This document shows positions 17,998 to 27,632 of a stretch of DNA of 32,688 bases, piece after piece. The stretch is from Flavipsychrobacter sp. (lineage in GTDB: Bacteria > Bacteroidota > Bacteroidia > Chitinophagales > Chitinophagaceae). The notes below the pieces were generated by a model. The model was not told where the DNA came from. It did no database searches and worked only from the letters and a program-made list of their open reading frames with translations. A program made the position numbers and the translations under genes. The stretch is from positions 1 through 32,688 of the forward strand of contig JAOQAP010000236.1 in the NCBI GenBank assembly GCA_025963465.1, given 5' to 3'. How positions within the stretch are numbered: the stretch's first letter is position 1; every line of letters starts with the position of its first letter.

Positions 17998-20434
17998 AGC
18001 TGATATCGTCCAACCAGTAACACGTAAAAAAACACAGCCTACATGCTATCATTGCGGGCTAAGCTGCATTACTACCAACATTGCCATACAGGATAAGTAT
18101 TTTTGCTGCGAAGGATGCAAGCTCGTTTATGAAATTCTCAATGAGAACGACCTCTGTGACTACTACAAACTGCAGGTACACCCCGGAATATCACAGATAA
18201 AACCAATAAGGAACGACAAATATTCCTTCCTGGACAATGACGCCATAAGCAACAAATTATTCCGATTTACCAATGGCGACCTAACCATTGCTACGCTATA
18301 TATCCCTTCTGTTCACTGCAGCTCCTGTATGTGGCTGCTGGAACATTTAAACAGGATGGATGCCGGCATTACAGAAAGCAGGATCAGTTTTACTTCGAAA
18401 GAAGTCACCATTCATTTTTCGAGAAAAAAAACAAGCCTTCGTAAAATAGTAGAGTTGCTGACCACCATAGGATATGAACCATACATAAGCCTGGAAGATG
18501 CAAATGAAAAAGAAGCAAAATCATATAACAAACAACGCATCATAAAACTGGGTGTTGCCGGCTTCTGTTTTGGAAATATCATGATGATGAGCTTTCCTGA
18601 ATATCTGTCAGGAAAACCAGGCATAGGTACCGAATACACATACCTGTTCCGCTACCTGAACCTGCTGTTGTCGCTCCCGGTAATATTATATGCAGCAACA
18701 GAGTTCTACACTGCTGCGTGGGCAGGAATAAAACAAAAGATGCTGAATATTGATGCGCCCATAGTACTGGCACTTGCCATCACATTTTCGCGCAGCGTGT
18801 ATGAAATAGCAACCAATACGGGTGCAGGATACCTGGACAGTATGAGCGGAATAGTATTTTTCATGCTGGCCGGTAGAATAGTTCAGGAAAGAACTTACAA
18901 ATCATTATCCTTTACCAGGGACTACAAATCATACTTCCCTATTGCGGTAAACGTAAGAACTACGACAGGTATCATAAGCAAACAACTGCAGGACCTTAAA
19001 GAAAAAGACATCGTCATTTTACACAATGACGAAATAATACCTGCAGACTCTATAGTGCTTAATGACAATGCGCTGATCGACTACAGCTTTGTTACCGGAG
19101 AAGCGGAACCGGTAAAAGTGAAACGAGGTGAAACACTCTATGCCGGGGGTAAACAAACCGGAGAAGAATTGATCATACAGGTTGTAAAGCCAATATCAGG
19201 CAGCTATCTTACTTCCTTGTGGAACCATTATGCCTTTAAAAAAGACAAAACAGACAGTAATGACAAAGGCAGTATCATACATGTTTTAAGCAAGTACTTT
19301 ACTATAATTCTATTTAGCCTCGCATTACTGACAGCCACTTACTGGTACTTCCATGATCCTGCCAAGATCATCACCAGTGTATCTGCGATGCTCATTGTTG
19401 CCTGCCCCTGTGCACTGCTGCTCTCTGCAACATTTACCAACAGCAACATCCTGCGAATATTCGGCCTGAACGGACTATATCTCCGGGACGCAACAGTGAT
19501 CGAGCAAATAGCTGATATCGACCATATTGTTTTTGATAAGACTGGCACAATAACAAACGGCAGCAACAACCAAATAACAGTGTCGGGACACCAGCTAAGT
19601 GATGAGGAAAAAGACCTGGTGTGGTCTGTAGTACGACAAAGCAATCACCCTAACAGCAAAGCAATTGCAACATGGCTTAGAGAACGAAGGGCTGTGCGAC
19701 TTAGCGCATGGAAGGAGATTCCCGGGAAAGGTTTAATTGCCAGTTTCCGCGACACAATTATATTAATTGGCTCAGGTGAACACACGGGTATTTACACCTC
19801 GCGGGGTGCAGATAAAGCCACCCTATATATAAAGATCAATGAACAAGTAACGTCCATTCATCTGCAACCTGCATTCAGGGAGGCAATACCAGCGCTGATC
19901 GATAAGCTGAAAAGCATGTATTCATTGTCTCTGCTTTCCGGGGATAACGATAAGCAAAAAGCAGCTTTACAAAATTTATTCGGCACACAAAGCGAATTGT
20001 TATTCGAGCAAAAACCTGTTGATAAACTAAATTACATCCGGTCGTTACAAAAAGCAGGACGAAAAGTAATGATGATAGGTGACGGGCTAAATGACGCGGG
20101 AGCACTGCAACAGAGTAATGTTGGAATCACTCTTGCCGACAATATTAACAACTTTACTCCGGCATGTGATGTAATATTTGACGCAGGCAAAATGAACCGG
20201 CTCAATTCTTTGCTTACCCTGGCCAGGCAATCCAACTCCTTTGTAAGAGCGAGTTTTATTGTTTCTATCCTCTATAATGTAGCGGGGCTATATGTTGCTA
20301 TGCATGGACTTATGAAACCTATGGTGGCGGCTATACTCATGCCGTGCAGCACACTGAGCATTGTTATCATATCAAGCGGGCTCAGTAACTTTATCGCGTG
20401 GCGCAAAGGATTGCGCATTAACGGAGACAAATAA
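17981..20434 (+). CDS. ccoI: Heavy-metal translocating P-type ATPase, CcoI/FixI type (Cu export for cbb3 assembly)
   Basis: N-terminal CYHCGLSC...FCCEGCKLVYEIL cap, HMA-like CSSCMWLLEHL, CPCALLLSA, FDKTGTITNG, MIGDGLNDAGAL. Overlaps the preceding gene by 17 nt. Confidence 0.93.
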   Translation: MPATIEADIVQPVTRKKTQPTCYHCGLSCITTNIAIQDKYFCCEGCKLVYEILNENDLCDYYKLQVHPGISQIKPIRNDKYSFLDNDAISNKLFRFTNGDLTIATLYIPSVHCSSCMWLLEHLNRMDAGITESRISFTSKEVTIHFSRKKTSLRKIVELLTTIGYEPYISLEDANEKEAKSYNKQRIIKLGVAGFCFGNIMMMSFPEYLSGKPGIGTEYTYLFRYLNLLLSLPVILYAATEFYTAAWAGIKQKMLNIDAPIVLALAITFSRSVYEIATNTGAGYLDSMSGIVFFMLAGRIVQERTYKSLSFTRDYKSYFPIAVNVRTTTGIISKQLQDLKEKDIVILHNDEIIPADSIVLNDNALIDYSFVTGEAEPVKVKRGETLYAGGKQTGEELIIQVVKPISGSYLTSLWNHYAFKKDKTDSNDKGSIIHVLSKYFTIILFSLALLTATYWYFHDPAKIITSVSAMLIVACPCALLLSATFTNSNILRIFGLNGLYLRDATVIEQIADIDHIVFDKTGTITNGSNNQITVSGHQLSDEEKDLVWSVVRQSNHPNSKAIATWLRERRAVRLSAWKEIPGKGLIASFRDTIILIGSGEHTGIYTSRGADKATLYIKINEQVTSIHLQPAFREAIPALIDKLKSMYSLSLLSGDNDKQKAALQNLFGTQSELLFEQKPVDKLNYIRSLQKAGRKVMMIGDGLNDAGALQQSNVGITLADNINNFTPACDVIFDAGKMNRLNSLLTLARQSNSFVRASFIVSILYNVAGLYVAMHGLMKPMVAAILMPCSTLSIVIISSGLSNFIAWRKGLRINGDK

Positions 20435-20462
20435 AGAACAATCATCAATTAACTAACTAAAA

Positions 20463-20492
20463 AAATGGCCCCGAAAAGCGGGGCCATTTTAA
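20463..20492 (+). terminator. Intrinsic terminator after ccoI
   Basis: aaatggccccgaaaagcggggccatttt hairpin. Confidence 0.85.
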
Positions 20493-20553
20493 AAATCAGG
20501 TGTGTTATACTCTTTATCAGACATGTTCCATTACACCTGTTAACACACCTGAT
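20491..20553 (-). terminator. Possible large-loop terminator for the minus-strand 20579-20962 gene
   Basis: Perfect 13-bp inverted repeat atcaggtgtgtta (20495-20507) / taacacacctgat (20541-20553). On the minus strand it is followed by TTTTT; 33-nt loop. Confidence 0.4.
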
Positions 20554-20578
20554 CTTTTACTCTACCAGTCCCCCTGGC

Positions 20579-20962
20579 TCACATCCACTGTTCTGCAAAC
20601 TTGCGAAATGAACGTATGATATTCAACATCGTCTTTTCTTCTTCTTCTGTTTTGTTTCCCAATATTGTGTGATCTGCTACCAGCTGACCGTCAATGTAAC
20701 CTGCAGATGAATTCTGAACCTCTTTACTCATCGTGTCAATATTCACATGTATACTATGTGCTATGACGTCGATGTTGTCCGTCTGAACTTTGAACTGGTT
20801 TTCAAATTGCTCCACTTCCTTCAACATTGCCGCATCCGAATTTTTACCGGCAATCTCTGTAAGTATGCCTCTTAAAATGACCATTTCCGTCTTATAGAAA
20901 TTCAGGGTCCTTAACCATTGATTGTGCATGTTATTAACATGGCTGATGTTTATTCTGCTCAT
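20579..20962 (-). CDS. Uncharacterised 127-aa helical protein
   Basis: MSRINISHVNNMHNQWLRTLNFYKTEMVILRGILTEIAGKN...; start moved to 20962, downstream of a strong promoter signature. No recognised domain. Confidence 0.75.
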   Translation of the reverse strand: MSRINISHVNNMHNQWLRTLNFYKTEMVILRGILTEIAGKNSDAAMLKEVEQFENQFKVQTDNIDVIAHSIHVNIDTMSKEVQNSSAGYIDGQLVADHTILGNKTEEEEKTMLNIIRSFRKFAEQWM

Positions 20963-20981
20963 TTGATCGTTATTTTTTTTA

Positions 20982-21025
20982 CAAAAGTATATGGCATAGA
21001 AGCAGGGATAAATGACCATGGTCAT
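20982..21025 (-). promoter_or_regulatory. Perfectly palindromic FNR/CRP-like site plus consensus -7 box for the 20579-20962 gene
   Basis: ATGACCATGGTCAT (21012-21025) is a perfect 14-bp palindrome; minus box TACTTTTG (20989-20982) at 36 nt offset. Second degenerate site ATGATCTGTATTAT (minus, 21047-21034) is 22 bp upstream. Confidence 0.72.
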
Positions 21026-21135
21026 GCCGGAGGATAATACAGATCATAGGCGCAGCATCTGCATAATTATACTTTTGACATCCAATATCTGTTTAGCAAA
21101 GGTTATTCACTATGAATGGCATGCACTGAGACAGC

Positions 21136-21201
21136 ATGACAGGAAACATTTCAACTGCTGACCACAGTCAACAATATGATTTTGAGGCCTGACTATTTTT
21201 A
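21136..21201 (+). promoter_or_regulatory. FNR/CRP-like tandem sites plus -7-like box for the DUF2158-LOG-USP operon
   Basis: Proximal CTGACCACAGTCAA (21158-21171); box TATTTTTA (21194-21201) at 36 nt. Distal degenerate ATGACAGGAAACAT (21136-21149), 22 bp upstream. Confidence 0.62.
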
Positions 21202-21216
21202 CAAAAAAAAGATCTT

Positions 21217-21429
21217 ATGGAAATCAAATTTGTTCCGGGCGATAAAGTCAGGCTTATATCCGGCGGACCTGAAATGACCGTACGAGGCAAACACTACGAT
21301 GTGCTTGCCAATGAATACAGCGACAATATGTTTGATTGCATATGGTTCGCTAAAAATAAAGACGGTAAAGAAGAGGTGCATTATTGCCCGTTCCAGGCGG
21401 AAGAGCTTATCAAAACAAAAAACGCATGA
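21217..21429 (+). CDS. DUF2158/YodC-like small protein
   Basis: MEIKFVPGDKVRLISGGPEMTVRG... (GDxVxLxSGGPxMTV signature). Confidence 0.82.
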   Translation: MEIKFVPGDKVRLISGGPEMTVRGKHYDVLANEYSDNMFDCIWFAKNKDGKEEVHYCPFQAEELIKTKNA

Positions 21430-22196
21430 CCCCACCCGACCAGGCCTTTACACCGGTTGGTTCTAAACAGGAACGTATCTTCCTGGAGGGCCCTCATTCC
21501 CGATGGAGAGAGTTTGTATTTCTCATTGATGTAATAAAAGAGTTTATATCAGGATTTAGAAAACTACATTTTGTAGGTCCGTGTGTGACTGTTTTCGGCT
21601 CAGCACGATTCCCTGAAACTCATCCTTACTATAAGCTGGCCCGGCAGATGGGGCAGGAAATCGTAAAGTTGGGGTTTGCCGTTATTACCGGAGGTGGCCC
21701 CGGTATCATGGAAGCGGCAAACAGGGGTGCGAAAGACGAAAACGGACGATCCATAGGTTGCAACATTGTGCTGCCACTGGAACAAAAGCCCAATAAATAC
21801 CTGGACAGGTGGGTAAACATCAATTACTTTTTTATCAGAAAGGTACTACTCACCAAATATTCCTATGCATTTATTGTGATGCCCGGAGGCTATGGCACTC
21901 TGGATGAATTCTTTGAGGCCATAACAATGATACAGACCGGGAAAATATTCAAATTCCCGATTGTATTGATGGGTAAAGACTACCATGCCGAACTGGAGCA
22001 ACATATAGAACGTATGATCGCAGAAAAGACAATAAGTCCCGAAGATGCAATGCTGTACCTGTTCACTGATTCGGTGGACAACGCAATTGCGCATATCAGG
22101 AAGCATGCTGTTGAAAAGTATGGATTAAAACAAAAAGCCCCTATAAAGCCATGGGGTATACTTGGCGAAAAAAGATTACGACATATATTCCGATGA
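21426..22196 (+). CDS. LOG family (TIGR00730-type Rossmann fold) protein
   Basis: VTVFGSARFPETHPYY, VITGGGPGIMEAANRGAKD, VMPGGYGTLDEFFEAITMIQTGK. Start at 21426 gives a 4-nt overlap with DUF2158. Confidence 0.92.
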   Translation: MTPPDQAFTPVGSKQERIFLEGPHSRWREFVFLIDVIKEFISGFRKLHFVGPCVTVFGSARFPETHPYYKLARQMGQEIVKLGFAVITGGGPGIMEAANRGAKDENGRSIGCNIVLPLEQKPNKYLDRWVNINYFFIRKVLLTKYSYAFIVMPGGYGTLDEFFEAITMIQTGKIFKFPIVLMGKDYHAELEQHIERMIAEKTISPEDAMLYLFTDSVDNAIAHIRKHAVEKYGLKQKAPIKPWGILGEKRLRHIFR

Positions 22197-22271
22197 ACCC
22201 AAATAATCTTTCAAAACAAAAGACTCCTTTCGATCTAAAAAGTGAATTGCAGTCTTTGCAAAATTATCTTT

Positions 22272-23096
22272 ATGAAAAAAATACTACTTGCCTTTGACGG
22301 AAACCATTTCTCAGAAAATATTTTTGAGACCCTGAAAGAAATAAACAAACATCAGCCTGTGTTAGCGGTTGGTTTTTTTCTTCCTGCCGTAGACTACACG
22401 GAATTGTTATACTCCTTTGGCGGGGTACCCTCCGGACCTATATATATTGCTGAAGCAATGCCAGGCAACCCGGAAATTGTAGAAAAGAATATCATAAAAT
22501 TTGAACAGCTATGCGCGGAACATGGAATACAGTGTGCAGTGCACGAAGACTATACGAGGCCTGTAATGGCAACAATACAGGAAGAAACAAGATTTGCAGA
22601 CCTGTTGCTGATAGACGGAAAGACGTTTTACGAAAACAGTGACAAGGAAGTACATCATGAGTACATAACAAATACCCTGCATAAATCTGAGTGCCCTGTA
22701 ATGGTTATTCCCGGGCGCTACAGCCAACCGCAAAGTATCATCTTCACCTATGATGGCAGTGAGCAATCTGTTTTTGCTATCAAGCAATTTTATTACCTAT
22801 TCCCATTTTATTCCGAAATACGTGTGTTCTTAGTCAACTTTTCCTCTGCTAAAACAGACCTTCCGCAAAGAGATCACATATATGAGCTACTGCAATGCTA
22901 CTATAAAAATATAACCATTACAAAACTGAATATACATAGCAAAGAGGAAATTGAACACTGGCTGGAAAGCAACAACAGCCCCATCTTTGTAACAGGCTCA
23001 CACGGCAGAAGTTTATTCTCCGAATTCATTCATCATAGTTTTGCTTCTACACTTATTAAGAACAATAACCACTTCATTTTTACTGCACACAAATAA
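22272..23096 (+). CDS. Universal stress protein (UspA) family protein
   Basis: MKKILLAFDGNHFSENIFETLKEINK...LLIDGKTFYEN...CPVMVIPG...IFVTGSHGRSLFSEFIHHSFASTLIKNNNHFIFTAHK, diverged Usp domains. Start moved in from 22242. Confidence 0.75.
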   Translation: MKKILLAFDGNHFSENIFETLKEINKHQPVLAVGFFLPAVDYTELLYSFGGVPSGPIYIAEAMPGNPEIVEKNIIKFEQLCAEHGIQCAVHEDYTRPVMATIQEETRFADLLLIDGKTFYENSDKEVHHEYITNTLHKSECPVMVIPGRYSQPQSIIFTYDGSEQSVFAIKQFYYLFPFYSEIRVFLVNFSSAKTDLPQRDHIYELLQCYYKNITITKLNIHSKEEIEHWLESNNSPIFVTGSHGRSLFSEFIHHSFASTLIKNNNHFIFTAHK

Positions 23097-23198
23097 CAAC
23101 AGTTAAAAAAGGAGTGTGCATCAACTAAATAATTTACCCCACCCTCTTATTTCTTATCCGCAACTTTTCAGGTATATGATTTTAATCCCATTGGCATA

Positions 23199-23786
23199 GT
23201 GTACTATTTTTTCGTTTTTATTGCGTCTCTTCTTGTTGATATAATACCTTTCTTCGGGCCACCGGCGTGGACGGTAATGGTATTTTTTCAGATCAGGTAC
23301 GAGCTCAACACCTGGTTGGTATTAACTGCGGGAGTTGCGGGATCTGCGGTGGGGCGCTATCTGCTTAGTGCCTATATACCGGTATTCTTCGGCGGTTTCA
23401 TTAACAACAGGAAGAAAGAGGATATACTATTCATAGGGAGCAAACTATCAAATAACAGCTGGCAGGTGCAGGTCTTTGTTCTGCTATATACGCTGGTTCC
23501 ATTACCGTCCGCCCCTCTTTTCATTGCTGCAGGCATGGCAAAAATAAGAGCGGTCCATTTTATCCCATCATTCATACTGGGTAAGTTTTCCAGCGATATG
23601 GTCATGATGATATCAGGTGGCTATGCTGCTAAAAATGCGATTAACCTTGCAGCGGGTATCATGTCATGGGAAAGTATTGCCGGATGCAGCACAGGCATTT
23701 TTTTAGTTGTCTTATTCTTTTGCATAGACTGGCGGATACTGCTTCAGAAAAAACGGCTGCGATTCAGTTTTAACATATGGAAATGA
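23199..23786 (+). CDS. VTT/DedA-like (SNARE-associated) membrane protein; start codon uncertain (GTG)
   Basis: VDIIPFFGPPAWTVMVFFQ...GVAGSAVGRYLLSAYI...LVPLPSAPLFIAAGMAKIRAVHFIPSFILGKFSSDMVM. Confidence 0.65.
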   Translation: MYYFFVFIASLLVDIIPFFGPPAWTVMVFFQIRYELNTWLVLTAGVAGSAVGRYLLSAYIPVFFGGFINNRKKEDILFIGSKLSNNSWQVQVFVLLYTLVPLPSAPLFIAAGMAKIRAVHFIPSFILGKFSSDMVMMISGGYAAKNAINLAAGIMSWESIAGCSTGIFLVVLFFCIDWRILLQKKRLRFSFNIWK

Positions 23787-23851
23787 CCAGCTATCTATCC
23801 TGTTCCCCCTGTCAGAATTGTTGCCCTGCTGTTATATGCTCTAATCTATTC

Positions 23852-23917
23852 ATGACCATAATCATGTTTTAGTTTGAGCATGGTCATAAAACTCCTTTAT
23901 ATAACTAAATAGTTTTG
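23852..23917 (+). promoter_or_regulatory. Tandem FNR/CRP-like sites plus -7 box of the cbb3 oxidase (cco) operon
   Basis: Distal ATGACCATAATCAT (23852-23865); proximal TTGAGCATGGTCAT (23874-23887), 22 bp apart; box TAGTTTTG (23910-23917) at 36 nt from the proximal site. Confidence 0.75.
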
Positions 23918-23936
23918 TTCTAATAAAATCACAATT

Positions 23937-24107
23937 ATGAGCGCATTGATAGTACTGGTCTTAGTTAGCCTATTGGTAGCCGGGTCGTTTCTTGCTGCTT
24001 TCATCTGGAGCGTTGATGACGACCAATATATTGACCAGGAAGGTGCTGCAATGAGAATATTATTTGAAGAAGATTTTCAGAAAAAAATAAACAACGTCAA
24101 AAAATGA
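23937..24107 (+). CDS. ccoS: cbb3-type cytochrome oxidase assembly protein CcoS
   Basis: [56 protein letters not shown] (56 aa, below the ORF-track cutoff); overlaps the ccoNO start by 4 nt. Confidence 0.88.
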   Translation: MSALIVLVLVSLLVAGSFLAAFIWSVDDDQYIDQEGAAMRILFEEDFQKKINNVKK

Positions 24108-26260
24108 ATATGGAGCTCACAAACATGCCTGAAGTAAATGACAAGTTCTTCTACGACAATAAAATCGTAAAGTGGTTTGCCTATGCCACGATCGTCTGGG
24201 GCATTGTAGGTATGCTTGCCGGTCTGCTTGCTGCCTTTCAGTTAGTATTCCCGGTATTGAATATGAATACCGCCGCGACAACCTTTGGAAGAGTAAGACC
24301 AGTGCATACCAACGCGATCATATTCGCATTTGTGGGCAACGGTATTTTTATGGGTGTCTATTATTCCCTGCAACGGCTCTGTAAGGCAAGGATGTTTAGT
24401 GACAAACTGAGCAAATTCCATTTCTGGGGGTGGCAGTCCATTATTGTACTGGCCGCGATAACATTGCTTGCCGGATACACATCAGGAAAAGAATATGCTG
24501 AACTGGAGTGGCCTATTGATATCCTGATCGCTCTTGTATGGGTAGCATTCGGGTGGAATATGTTTGGCACTATACTTAAAAGGCGTGAGCGTCACCTGTA
24601 TGTGGCGATCTGGTTCTATATAGCCACTTTCGTTACCGTTGCGATGCTTCATATTGTCAACTCCATCGAGATCCCTTTCTCCTGGATGAAATCATACTCA
24701 TGGTATGCAGGTGTGCAGGACGCCCTTGTGCAATGGTGGTACGGACATAATGCTGTTGCGTTCTTCCTTACAACCCCTTACCTGGGTCTTATGTATTACT
24801 TCCTGCCGAAGGCAGCAAACAGGCCGGTATATTCTTACAGACTGTCTATTATCCACTTCTGGGCTTTAATATTCCTGTATATATGGGCTGGGCCTCACCA
24901 TCTTCTTTACACAGCGTTGCCGGACTGGGCACAATCATTAGGTACCGTGTTTTCTATAATGCTGCTGGCTCCATCATGGGGTGGTATGCTAAACGGCCTG
25001 TTCACTTTACGTGGCGCATGGGATAAAGTAAGGGAAGATCCTGTTCTTAAATTTATGGTAGTAGCGGTTACCGCGTATGGTATGGCTACGTTTGAAGGGC
25101 CAATGCTGAGCCTGAAGAGTGTAAATGCAATCAGCCACTTTACTGACTGGACGATAGCGCACGTGCACGTTGGGGCATTAGGCTGGAACGGCTTCCTTAC
25201 TTTTGGTATTCTTTATTACCTGATCCCTAAAATATTCCGCACCAAGCTATATTCTGTAAAGCTGGCCAACAGGCACTTCTGGATAGGCACACTGGGCATT
25301 GTATTCTATGTGGTGCCTATGTACTGGGCAGGATTTATGCAGAGCCTTGCATGGAAAGAATTTACAGCGGAAGGAACGCTTAAATATCAGTTCCTCGACA
25401 CAGTAAAACAGATGCAGCCGTTCTATGCGATGCGCGGTGTAGGTGGTGTGTTATTCCTGATCGGTGCGCTCATCATGTGCTATAATTTATACAAAACAGT
25501 ACAGGCAGGCAACGCGCTGGACCAGGAACCGGCAGAAGCTGCACCATTAAGTAAGATATATGTAGCACATAGCACACAGCACTGGCACAGATGGATAGAG
25601 CGCCGCCCGATACAGCTACTTGTATTTAGCCTGGTCGTGGTAGCATTGGGTGGTATGATAGAAATGATCCCAACCTTCATGGTAAAGTCAAATATACCTA
25701 CAATAGCAAGCGTGAAACCATACACTCCGCTGGAATTACAGGGACGCGACATATATGTACGCGAAGGTTGTTACCTGTGCCATAGCCAGATGATCAGGCC
25801 ATTCAGGAGCGAGGTGATCCGTTACGGCGAATACTCTAAGGCCGGAGAGTTTGTCTACGACCACCCATTCCAGTGGGGCAGCAAACGTACCGGACCGGAC
25901 CTGGCAAGAATAGGCGGGAAGTATCCTGATAGCTGGCACTTCAACCATATGTATGAGCCATCGAGTATTTCTCCGGGAACTATAATGCCTAATTACCCAT
26001 GGTTATTTAACTCTAACATAGATACGTCACTGACCGGCGCTAAAATAAGAGCCATGATAACACTTGGCGTGCCTTATGAAAAAGGGTATGATAAAATTGC
26101 CAATGATGAGCTGATGAAGCAGGCTAACGGAATAGCAGCCAACCTGGCAAAAGAAAAAATAACTATTAAAAGCGACAGGGAGATCATAGCGCTGATAGCC
26201 TACCTGCAAAGAGTAGGCACAGACATCAAACTGGAACATAAAGTCACCTCTAATAACTAA
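24104..26260 (+). CDS. ccoN: cbb3-type cytochrome c oxidase, fused subunits I and II (CcoNO)
   Basis: Heme-copper oxidase core ([62 protein letters not shown]) followed by CcoO-like [33 protein letters not shown]. Confidence 0.96.
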   Translation: MNMELTNMPEVNDKFFYDNKIVKWFAYATIVWGIVGMLAGLLAAFQLVFPVLNMNTAATTFGRVRPVHTNAIIFAFVGNGIFMGVYYSLQRLCKARMFSDKLSKFHFWGWQSIIVLAAITLLAGYTSGKEYAELEWPIDILIALVWVAFGWNMFGTILKRRERHLYVAIWFYIATFVTVAMLHIVNSIEIPFSWMKSYSWYAGVQDALVQWWYGHNAVAFFLTTPYLGLMYYFLPKAANRPVYSYRLSIIHFWALIFLYIWAGPHHLLYTALPDWAQSLGTVFSIMLLAPSWGGMLNGLFTLRGAWDKVREDPVLKFMVVAVTAYGMATFEGPMLSLKSVNAISHFTDWTIAHVHVGALGWNGFLTFGILYYLIPKIFRTKLYSVKLANRHFWIGTLGIVFYVVPMYWAGFMQSLAWKEFTAEGTLKYQFLDTVKQMQPFYAMRGVGGVLFLIGALIMCYNLYKTVQAGNALDQEPAEAAPLSKIYVAHSTQHWHRWIERRPIQLLVFSLVVVALGGMIEMIPTFMVKSNIPTIASVKPYTPLELQGRDIYVREGCYLCHSQMIRPFRSEVIRYGEYSKAGEFVYDHPFQWGSKRTGPDLARIGGKYPDSWHFNHMYEPSSISPGTIMPNYPWLFNSNIDTSLTGAKIRAMITLGVPYEKGYDKIANDELMKQANGIAANLAKEKITIKSDREIIALIAYLQRVGTDIKLEHKVTSNN

Positions 26261-26263
26261 ACA

Positions 26264-26434
26264 ATGAAATTCATACACTACCTGGAGCAAATAACGGGAG
26301 TAGGTATTTACCCGCTTATATCACTAACTGTATTCTTCGTGTTTTTTACTGCCATGACGCTCTGGTCGATAAAAGCAGATAAGAAGTATATAGAAGCGTT
26401 AAAGAACATTCCGTTTCCCGAAAAGAACAATTAA
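26264..26434 (+). CDS. ccoQ: Small CcoQ/FixQ-like cbb3 oxidase subunit
   Basis: MKFIHYLEQITGVGIYPLISLTVFFVFFTAMTLWSIKADKKYIEALKNIPFPEKNN (56 aa, not in ORF track); position between ccoNO and ccoP. Confidence 0.8.
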   Translation: MKFIHYLEQITGVGIYPLISLTVFFVFFTAMTLWSIKADKKYIEALKNIPFPEKNN

Positions 26435-26457
26435 TCATCTTCAAAGATAAAAGACGT

Positions 26458-27615
26458 ATGCATTCAAATAAAAAAGCAGTCATTTTTTCTGCAGTAAGCG
26501 CGTTGTTATTGCCGGCCGTAAGTTTTGCAGCCACAACTACACCGGATGAGAAAGCTCCGGAATACAACATGACGCTACTGTGCCTGGTGGGACTTATATT
26601 GATCCTGGTATTTGTGATCGGGATGGTCGGCAATACATTGCGCCAGCTTACCGCAATGGTGAGGGAAAAAAACAGGAAAGAAAGGCAAAGCAAAGCAAAC
26701 GCGGCAAAAACCACGTTGGTATTATTGCTCCTCTTCTCTTCATTTCATTCGTTTGCAGGCACATGGATCGATGAATTCATGATGCATACGCCTAAATCCA
26801 TCAGTGGTATCCCAACAGCCGACTTCTATACACTTGTAGGCATTATCTCTCTGGAGTTGCTCGTGATATTCGTACTGACCATCTGCACCAATATCATGTT
26901 AAAAATAATCCGCAACATTCCTGATCTGCAGGTAAAGGCAACAGCGGTTGTAAAAAAGAACTGGTTCTGGGACAAATTCAACAGTGCGGCTTCTATTGAA
27001 AAAGAGAAAGACATCCTGCTTGACCACAACTATGACGGCATCATGGAGTTGGATAACAGCCTGCCGCCATGGTGGAAGTATGGTTTCTACGTCACCATAC
27101 TAGTCAGTTTTATTTACGTCTATCGTTTTCATGTTTCTCATGACGGCTTAAGCCAGCTGGAAGAATACACCGAAGAGATGAGACAAGGCGAAGAAGACAA
27201 AGCCGAATACCTGGCCAAGTCTGCAAACAATGTAGATGAGAATACAGTAACGCTTCTTACATCAGGCACCGACGTTGCTGCCGGCAAAGAAACCTTTGTT
27301 AAGAACTGCGCGGCTTGTCACCTGGCAGACGGTGGCGGTACTGTGGGGCCAAACCTGACCGATGATTACTGGCTTCATGGTGGTGGCCTGAAAGACATTT
27401 TCAAAACAATAAAATACGGCTGGCAGGACAAAGGAATGAAGAGCTGGAAGGACGACCTATCGCCAAAGCAGATACAGGAAGTGGCCAGCTTTATCAAATC
27501 ACTGAAAGGAACGCATCCGCTGACGCCTAAAGCGCCACAAGGAGATATCTATCTAGAAGCTGTACCAAAAGAAAATACAGATAGTGCAAAAACGCCAAAA
27601 ATAGCAGGCAAATAA
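26458..27615 (+). CDS. ccoP: cbb3-type oxidase subunit III (CcoP) with N-terminal membrane extension and a single CxxCH heme site
   Basis: DHNYDGIMELDNSLPPWWKYGFYVTI (CcoP N-terminal signature), KNCAACHLADGGGTVGPNLTDDYWLHGG, GMKSWKDDLSPKQIQEVASFIKSL. Confidence 0.92.
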   Translation: MHSNKKAVIFSAVSALLLPAVSFAATTTPDEKAPEYNMTLLCLVGLILILVFVIGMVGNTLRQLTAMVREKNRKERQSKANAAKTTLVLLLLFSSFHSFAGTWIDEFMMHTPKSISGIPTADFYTLVGIISLELLVIFVLTICTNIMLKIIRNIPDLQVKATAVVKKNWFWDKFNSAASIEKEKDILLDHNYDGIMELDNSLPPWWKYGFYVTILVSFIYVYRFHVSHDGLSQLEEYTEEMRQGEEDKAEYLAKSANNVDENTVTLLTSGTDVAAGKETFVKNCAACHLADGGGTVGPNLTDDYWLHGGGLKDIFKTIKYGWQDKGMKSWKDDLSPKQIQEVASFIKSLKGTHPLTPKAPQGDIYLEAVPKENTDSAKTPKIAGK

Positions 27616-27632
27616 CAGTTGCAATCATTATT

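Noticed and set aside
23176-23189. ATGATTTTAATCCC as an eighth Fnr-like site upstream of the VTT-like gene
   Set aside because: Degenerate right half (ATCC) and no TAnnTTTG-like box at the 36-nt offset (23212), unlike the seven accepted promoters.
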